A stretch of DNA of 8,709 bases from Actinomycetota bacterium (lineage in GTDB: Bacteria; Actinomycetota; Acidimicrobiia; IMCC26256; PALSA-610): positions 1-8,709 of the forward strand of contig JAUZEM010000548.1 in the NCBI GenBank assembly GCA_030839005.1, in the 5' to 3' direction. This document shows, piece by piece, positions 6,789 to 8,709 of the stretch (position 1 is its first letter; each line of letters opens with the position of its first letter). Both the position numbers and the translations under genes were made by a program. The notes beneath the pieces were generated by a model that was not told where the DNA came from, ran no database searches, and was given only the letters and a program-made list of their open reading frames with translations.

Positions 6789-7103
6789 CTAATTCTTGAG
6801 CTCGACGATGATCTCGTAGTAGGGCTCGGACCCTGTGTTGACCGCAGTCTCGATGCCGCCTTTGGGGACGAGCGTCACCATCCCGGGGATCACTGCGGCC
6901 TCGAAGGTCTCACGGTAGGGACCGAGCGTGTCCGGCTCGGGCTCGACCGCGATCCGGTCGCCCTTCACCTGGATCAGCAGGTGATCGACGTCGTGGCGGT
7001 GGACGGGGCTGCGCTCGCCCGGCGCGAGGTCGAGCACCCAGACCCGCACCCGATCGTCCTCGAAGACGATCTTGGTGCCGACGCCACCGAGCTCGCGATC
7101 CAC
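6789..7103 (-). CDS. Small single-domain cupin with exchanged His/Glu ligand positions
   Basis: A 104-residue cupin, soluble, function unknown; single-domain cupins are metal-binding beta-barrels serving as dioxygenases, isomerases or sensors. Motif 1 spacing is exact, G29-x5-H35-x-H37-x3-H41-x6-G48, but the usual Glu is His41. Motif 2 spacing is exact too, G74-x5-P80-x-G82-x2-E85-x3-N89, but the usual His is Glu85. The open frame runs back across the Rieske gene as antisense; the start is taken as GTG 7103 because recognisable protein (VDRELGGVGTKIVFEDDRV) begins there. A GTG at 7136 would add 11 residues; neither has a clear Shine-Dalgarno. The gene is divergent from the Rieske oxygenase and shares the KstR-type operator region, so the two may be co-regulated. 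It ends convergently 19 nt from the acyl-CoA synthetase. Confidence 0.82.
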   Translation of the reverse strand: MDRELGGVGTKIVFEDDRVRVWVLDLAPGERSPVHRHDVDHLLIQVKGDRIAVEPEPDTLGPYRETFEAAVIPGMVTLVPKGGIETAVNTGSEPYYEIIVELKN

Positions 7104-7141
7104 GGGTGCGAACGCTAACCGGCCCGGACGGGGCACAAGAT

Positions 7142-7155
7142 TGGAACGTGTTCTA
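7142..7155. promoter_or_regulatory. KstR-type operator (TnnAACnnGTTnnA)
   Basis: TGGAACGTGTTCTA fits the published KstR consensus TnnAACnnGTTnnA at every fixed position. KstR is the TetR-family repressor of sterol catabolism in mycobacteria and rhodococci and is relieved by sterol-derived CoA thioesters. The site lies in the divergent region between the cupin and the Rieske gene and overlaps the predicted -10 of the latter, an arrangement suited to repression. Related TetR regulators of lipid catabolism use similar sites, so the exact regulator is inferred. I found no second match in the other intergenic gaps. Confidence 0.72.
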
Positions 7156-7167
7156 AAATCGCCGGCA
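7154..7167 (+). promoter_or_regulatory. Predicted -10 and leaderless start of the Rieske gene
   Basis: TAAAAT at 7154-7159 fits the actinobacterial -10 form TAnnnT. The ATG begins 7 nt after it, which puts the expected transcription start on or next to the A of the ATG. There is no Shine-Dalgarno before the ATG, which agrees with a leaderless transcript. No good -35 is visible at 16-18 nt. Confidence 0.5.
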
Positions 7168-8135
7168 TGGCATCGCGTCGTTTCCCGTTTCCGATCCCGT
7201 TCGGTTGGTACCAGGTTGCGTTCCCGGGCGACCTCGCGCCCGGAGAGGTCACCGCAGTCGAGTACTGGAGCCGCGAGCTCGTGCTGTGGCGCGACACGGC
7301 CGGCGCGTTCCACCTTCAGGACGCGTTCTGTCCGCACCTCGGTGCGCACCTTGCGTACGGCGGCTCGGTCGACGGCGATCTTCTCACGTGCCCGTTCCAC
7401 GGTTGGAAGTTCGACGGCGACGGCATGTGCTCGAACATCCCCTACAGCCAGCGCACCAATCGCAAGGCGCGTGTCCGTACCTATCCGGTCGTCGAGCGCA
7501 ACGGTTTCGTGTTGGCGTGGTACCACCCGTTCGAAGAGGCGCCGAAGTGGGAGATCCCGGTCATCGAGGAGATCGGCGATCCTGCGTGGAGCGACTTCTA
7601 TGCGTCGTCGTACGTGATCCGCACGATCCCCCAGGAGATGTCCGAGAACGGCGCCGACCCCGCGCACTTCCAGTTCGTCCACGGTACGGACACAGTTGCG
7701 GAGATGGAGGAGTACAACACCGACGGCCCGTGCTCGTCGATGTTGTCCAAACAGTCGTATGTCACCCCGCGTGGTGTGACCGAAGGTCGCATCGATGTGT
7801 ACAACTACGGCCCGGGGTTCTCGAAGGTGTGGTTCAGTGGCATCGTCGACGCGATCAACATCGCGACCACGACGCCGATCGACGCGGAGACCACGCAGGT
7901 GCGGTTCAACTTCATCGTGCGCAGGTTCGACGACGAGAAGTTGACCTCGACGGTTGCGGATGCGTTCGTCAAGGAGATCAACAAGCAGGTACAGGAGGAC
8001 CGGCCGATCTGGGAGCACAAGAGCTTCCTGCCGTCGCCGGCGCTCGCCGACACCGACGGCCCGATCCTCAAGTTCCGCAAGTGGTACAGCCAGTTCTACG
8101 CGGAGCCGTACGAAGTTAGCGCCCGCGGGGCGTAA
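7167..8135 (+). CDS. Rieske non-heme iron oxygenase (KshA/DAF-36-like)
   Basis: A 322-residue oxygenase subunit with an N-terminal Rieske [2Fe-2S] domain and a C-terminal mononuclear iron domain; it would need a separate ferredoxin reductase. Cluster ligands are in CPHLGAH and CPFHGW: Cys55, His57, Cys75, His78. The iron site is in ENGADPAHFQFVHG, with Asn161/Asp164 for electron transfer and His167 and His172 as ligands; an acid near DTDGPI (D295 or D297) is a candidate third ligand. The opening RFPFPIPFGWYQVAF and the ending GPILKFRKWYSQFY are typical of a large actinobacterial group often annotated as KshA-like. True KshA has an NxxDMAHFFYIH-type motif, so this protein looks closer to the DAF-36/Neverland sterol-desaturase branch than to authentic 3-ketosteroid 9-alpha-hydroxylase. 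The ATG at 7167 gives the complete family N-terminus. A steroid or terpenoid substrate is inferred from the operator and neighbours. The 60 nt to the next (convergent) gene hold no clear gene. Confidence 0.93.
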   Translation: MASRRFPFPIPFGWYQVAFPGDLAPGEVTAVEYWSRELVLWRDTAGAFHLQDAFCPHLGAHLAYGGSVDGDLLTCPFHGWKFDGDGMCSNIPYSQRTNRKARVRTYPVVERNGFVLAWYHPFEEAPKWEIPVIEEIGDPAWSDFYASSYVIRTIPQEMSENGADPAHFQFVHGTDTVAEMEEYNTDGPCSSMLSKQSYVTPRGVTEGRIDVYNYGPGFSKVWFSGIVDAINIATTTPIDAETTQVRFNFIVRRFDDEKLTSTVADAFVKEINKQVQEDRPIWEHKSFLPSPALADTDGPILKFRKWYSQFYAEPYEVSARGA

Positions 8136-8195
8136 TCCATGACGCAGCGACGGCCGGGGTGGTTCTGAGTCGTGCGCCGGCTTCATTGCGCCCGG

Positions 8196-8378
8196 TTACG
8201 GCTCGAAGCGGATGATTCCGTCGATGACCATTTGGGCGTAGGTGTGCACTCGGTACTGAAACGACGCAGCCCGGTCCCGGAGAAGGACGAGCGCCTCTTC
8301 CTCGTTGCAGCCGACCTGCGCCGCGATGATGCACGCCGCTTCGACGGTGCGCGGTGACGGAACGCGTACCCGAGCCAT
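8196..8378 (-). CDS. Stand-alone ANTAR-like small protein, 60 residues
   Basis: The segment TVEAACIIAAQVGCNEEEAL (11-30) followed by VLLRDRAASFQYRVHTYAQMVID (31-53) resembles an ANTAR domain: a three-helix bundle with the pattern A..I.....G....EA...LR..A......l...A..v. ANTAR proteins bind paired RNA hairpins and prevent transcription termination. Here almost nothing but the domain is present, with no GAF, PAS or receiver sensor. The ATG at 8378 gives 60 residues; a GTG at 8387 would give 63 and overlap the upstream stop codon as GTGA, so translational coupling is likely. No separate ribosome binding site is visible. The C-terminus IIRFEP is echoed by the gene fragment at the window edge. The ANTAR call is by eye; a generic helical DNA- or RNA-binding protein is the main alternative. 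Confidence 0.62.
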   Translation of the reverse strand: MARVRVPSPRTVEAACIIAAQVGCNEEEALVLLRDRAASFQYRVHTYAQMVIDGIIRFEP

Positions 8379-8383
8379 GATGG

Positions 8384-8560
8384 TCACGCAGCCGGATTCG
8401 GCGTGTCGACGTCTTCCACGCAGCGGTGTAGCTCGGCACCTCGGGCGTACATCACCCAGACACGCGCTTCGCCGCCCGTCATGTTGTGGCCGGTTCGGAC
8501 TCCCGTATCCGCCTCGACCTCGATCGATACGCCGCAGTGCTGACACTCGATCACAGCCAT
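8384..8560 (-). CDS. Small Cys/His-rich, putative zinc-ribbon-like protein, 58 residues
   Basis: This short gene starts at an ATG preceded by an excellent purine-rich site, GAGGGGGAG (8571-8563), and ends with a TGA that overlaps an alternative GTG start of the following ANTAR-like gene. The protein begins MAVIECQHCGVSIEVEADTG; possible metal ligands are Cys6, Cys9, His25, His45 and Cys47, the last two in LHRC. The CxxC...HxC layout suggests a small zinc-binding fold, but I cannot place it in a named family. A short CxxC protein next to a small ANTAR-like protein suggests a two-gene unit, perhaps a sensor or adaptor with an RNA-binding partner; that function is inference only. The strong ribosome binding site, coupled junction and upstream promoter-like sequence support reality despite its size. 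Confidence 0.62.
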   Translation of the reverse strand: MAVIECQHCGVSIEVEADTGVRTGHNMTGGEARVWVMYARGAELHRCVEDVDTPNPAA

Positions 8561-8562
8561 AA

Positions 8563-8571
8563 CTCCCCCTC
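8563..8571 (-). promoter_or_regulatory. Strong Shine-Dalgarno for the 58-residue gene
   Basis: GAGGGGGAG on the minus strand lies directly before the ATG at 8560; the GAGGGG core is about 5 nt from it. It decides the start of a gene that would otherwise be overlooked for its size. Confidence 0.6.
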
Positions 8572-8628
8572 ACGCCGAAGAAGCAACAACCGAACCAAGG
8601 TGTCCCGCGTCTTGAGACTCCGAAACGG

Positions 8629-8655
8629 ATTATGCGGAATCCCGACGCGTTTCAA
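8629..8655 (-). promoter_or_regulatory. Predicted promoter of the two small genes
   Basis: On the minus strand, TTGAAA (8655-8650) and CATAAT (8634-8629) are close to sigma-70-type -35 and -10 hexamers, but the 15-nt spacer is short. The -10 lies within an inverted repeat GGATT-N6-AATCC (8642-8627), and the -35 within CGTTT-N2-AAACG (8659-8648), either of which could be an operator. The leader to the ATG would be about 60 nt. The region 8561-8686 is clearly richer in A+T than the rest of the window. Confidence 0.35.
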
Positions 8656-8660
8656 AACGG

Positions 8661-8693
8661 AAAAAAATTGCCGTCATTCCAGGCGACTACGGC
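8661..8693 (-). terminator. Possible intrinsic terminator of the edge gene
   Basis: On the minus strand GCCGT (8693-8689) can pair with ACGGC (8674-8670) across a 14-nt loop, followed by AA and seven T residues (8667-8661). The stem is short and includes the stop codon region of the upstream gene, but the T-tract is the only one in the window. Confidence 0.4.
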
Positions 8694-8709
8694 TCGAAGC
8701 GCAGTGTGC
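8687..8709 (-). CDS. C-terminal fragment of a further gene, possible paralog of the ANTAR-like gene
   Basis: Only the last seven codons are in the window: ...TLRFEP then TAG (8689-8687). The ending RFEP is the same as that of the ANTAR-like protein (IIRFEP), and 14 bases around it (ctacggctcgaagcg versus ttacggctcgaagcg) are nearly identical at nucleotide level. This suggests a tandem copy of the small gene just upstream. The fragment is too short for certainty. Confidence 0.45.

Noticed and set aside
8120..8132. CGCCC-GCG-GGGCG hairpin at the end of the Rieske gene as a terminator
   Set aside because: There is no T-tract, and the repeat is within the last codons; such repeats are expected by chance at this GC content.
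8139..8168. Nine-codon open frame ATG...TGA after the Rieske gene
   Set aside because: Too short, no ribosome binding site, no sign of selection.
7104..8186. Upstream extension of the cupin frame, antisense to the Rieske gene
   Set aside because: It is Arg-rich, has no recognisable domain and lies opposite an intact oxygenase. Protein-like sequence starts only near 7103 (or 7136).
8627..8642. Hexaloop hairpin GGATT-N6-AATCC as an ANTAR RNA target
   Set aside because: The loop lacks the A at position 1 and G at position 4 expected of ANTAR targets, no second hairpin is paired with it, and it contains the predicted -10, so it would not be transcribed.

Overview
The window is GC-rich, strongly third-position-GC-biased bacterial DNA. 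Its gene content is typical of an F420-using actinobacterium: luciferase-like F420 oxidoreductases, a CYP125-like P450, a FadD19-like ligase, a Rieske oxygenase and a TnnAACnnGTTnnA (KstR-type) operator. I infer Actinomycetota, possibly outside the classical mycobacteria, because the gene order is not that of the Mycobacterium tuberculosis cholesterol cluster. The sequence alone does not fix the taxon.

Layout. Positions 1-3860 are one plus-strand block: a 5'-truncated CYP125-like cytochrome P450, then three luciferase-like monooxygenase (LLM) family proteins from three different subfamilies, closely spaced (4-nt overlap, 15-nt gap, 24-nt gap). Positions 3887-5108 run on the minus strand: the remains of an acyl-CoA dehydrogenase broken into three reading frames with two internal deletions, then a 125-residue protein of unknown function with an acidic repeat. 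Between those two lies a perfect 16-bp tandem duplication with an inverted partner. A short divergent region (5109-5161) separates this from a plus-strand FadD19-like acyl-CoA synthetase (5162-6769). A small cupin (6789-7103, minus) converges on the synthetase and diverges from a Rieske oxygenase (7167-8135, plus). The cupin/Rieske divergent region carries the KstR-type operator, which overlaps a -10 hexamer placed for leaderless transcription of the Rieske gene. The right end (8196-8709, minus) holds two very small genes that are coupled or nearly so: a Cys/His-rich 58-residue protein and a 60-residue stand-alone ANTAR-like protein. At the window edge is the tail of another gene ending in the same four residues (RFEP), which hints at a tandem paralog.

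How the genes may work together. CYP125 enzymes oxidise the terminal carbon of sterol side chains, FadD19 enzymes attach CoA to C24-branched sterol side-chain acids, acyl-CoA dehydrogenases begin beta-oxidation, and Rieske oxygenases of the KshA/DAF-36 superfamily act on steroid rings. With the KstR-type operator, the simplest reading is a sterol or other isoprenoid-like lipid catabolism locus in which the local acyl-CoA dehydrogenase has decayed, or was damaged in assembly. The LLM enzymes are probably F420- or FMN-dependent redox steps on the same or related substrates; their substrates cannot be read from sequence. The most unusual points are the cupin whose canonical Glu and second-motif His ligands appear exchanged, the Cys/His-rich plus ANTAR-like small gene pair, and the anatomy of the broken dehydrogenase.
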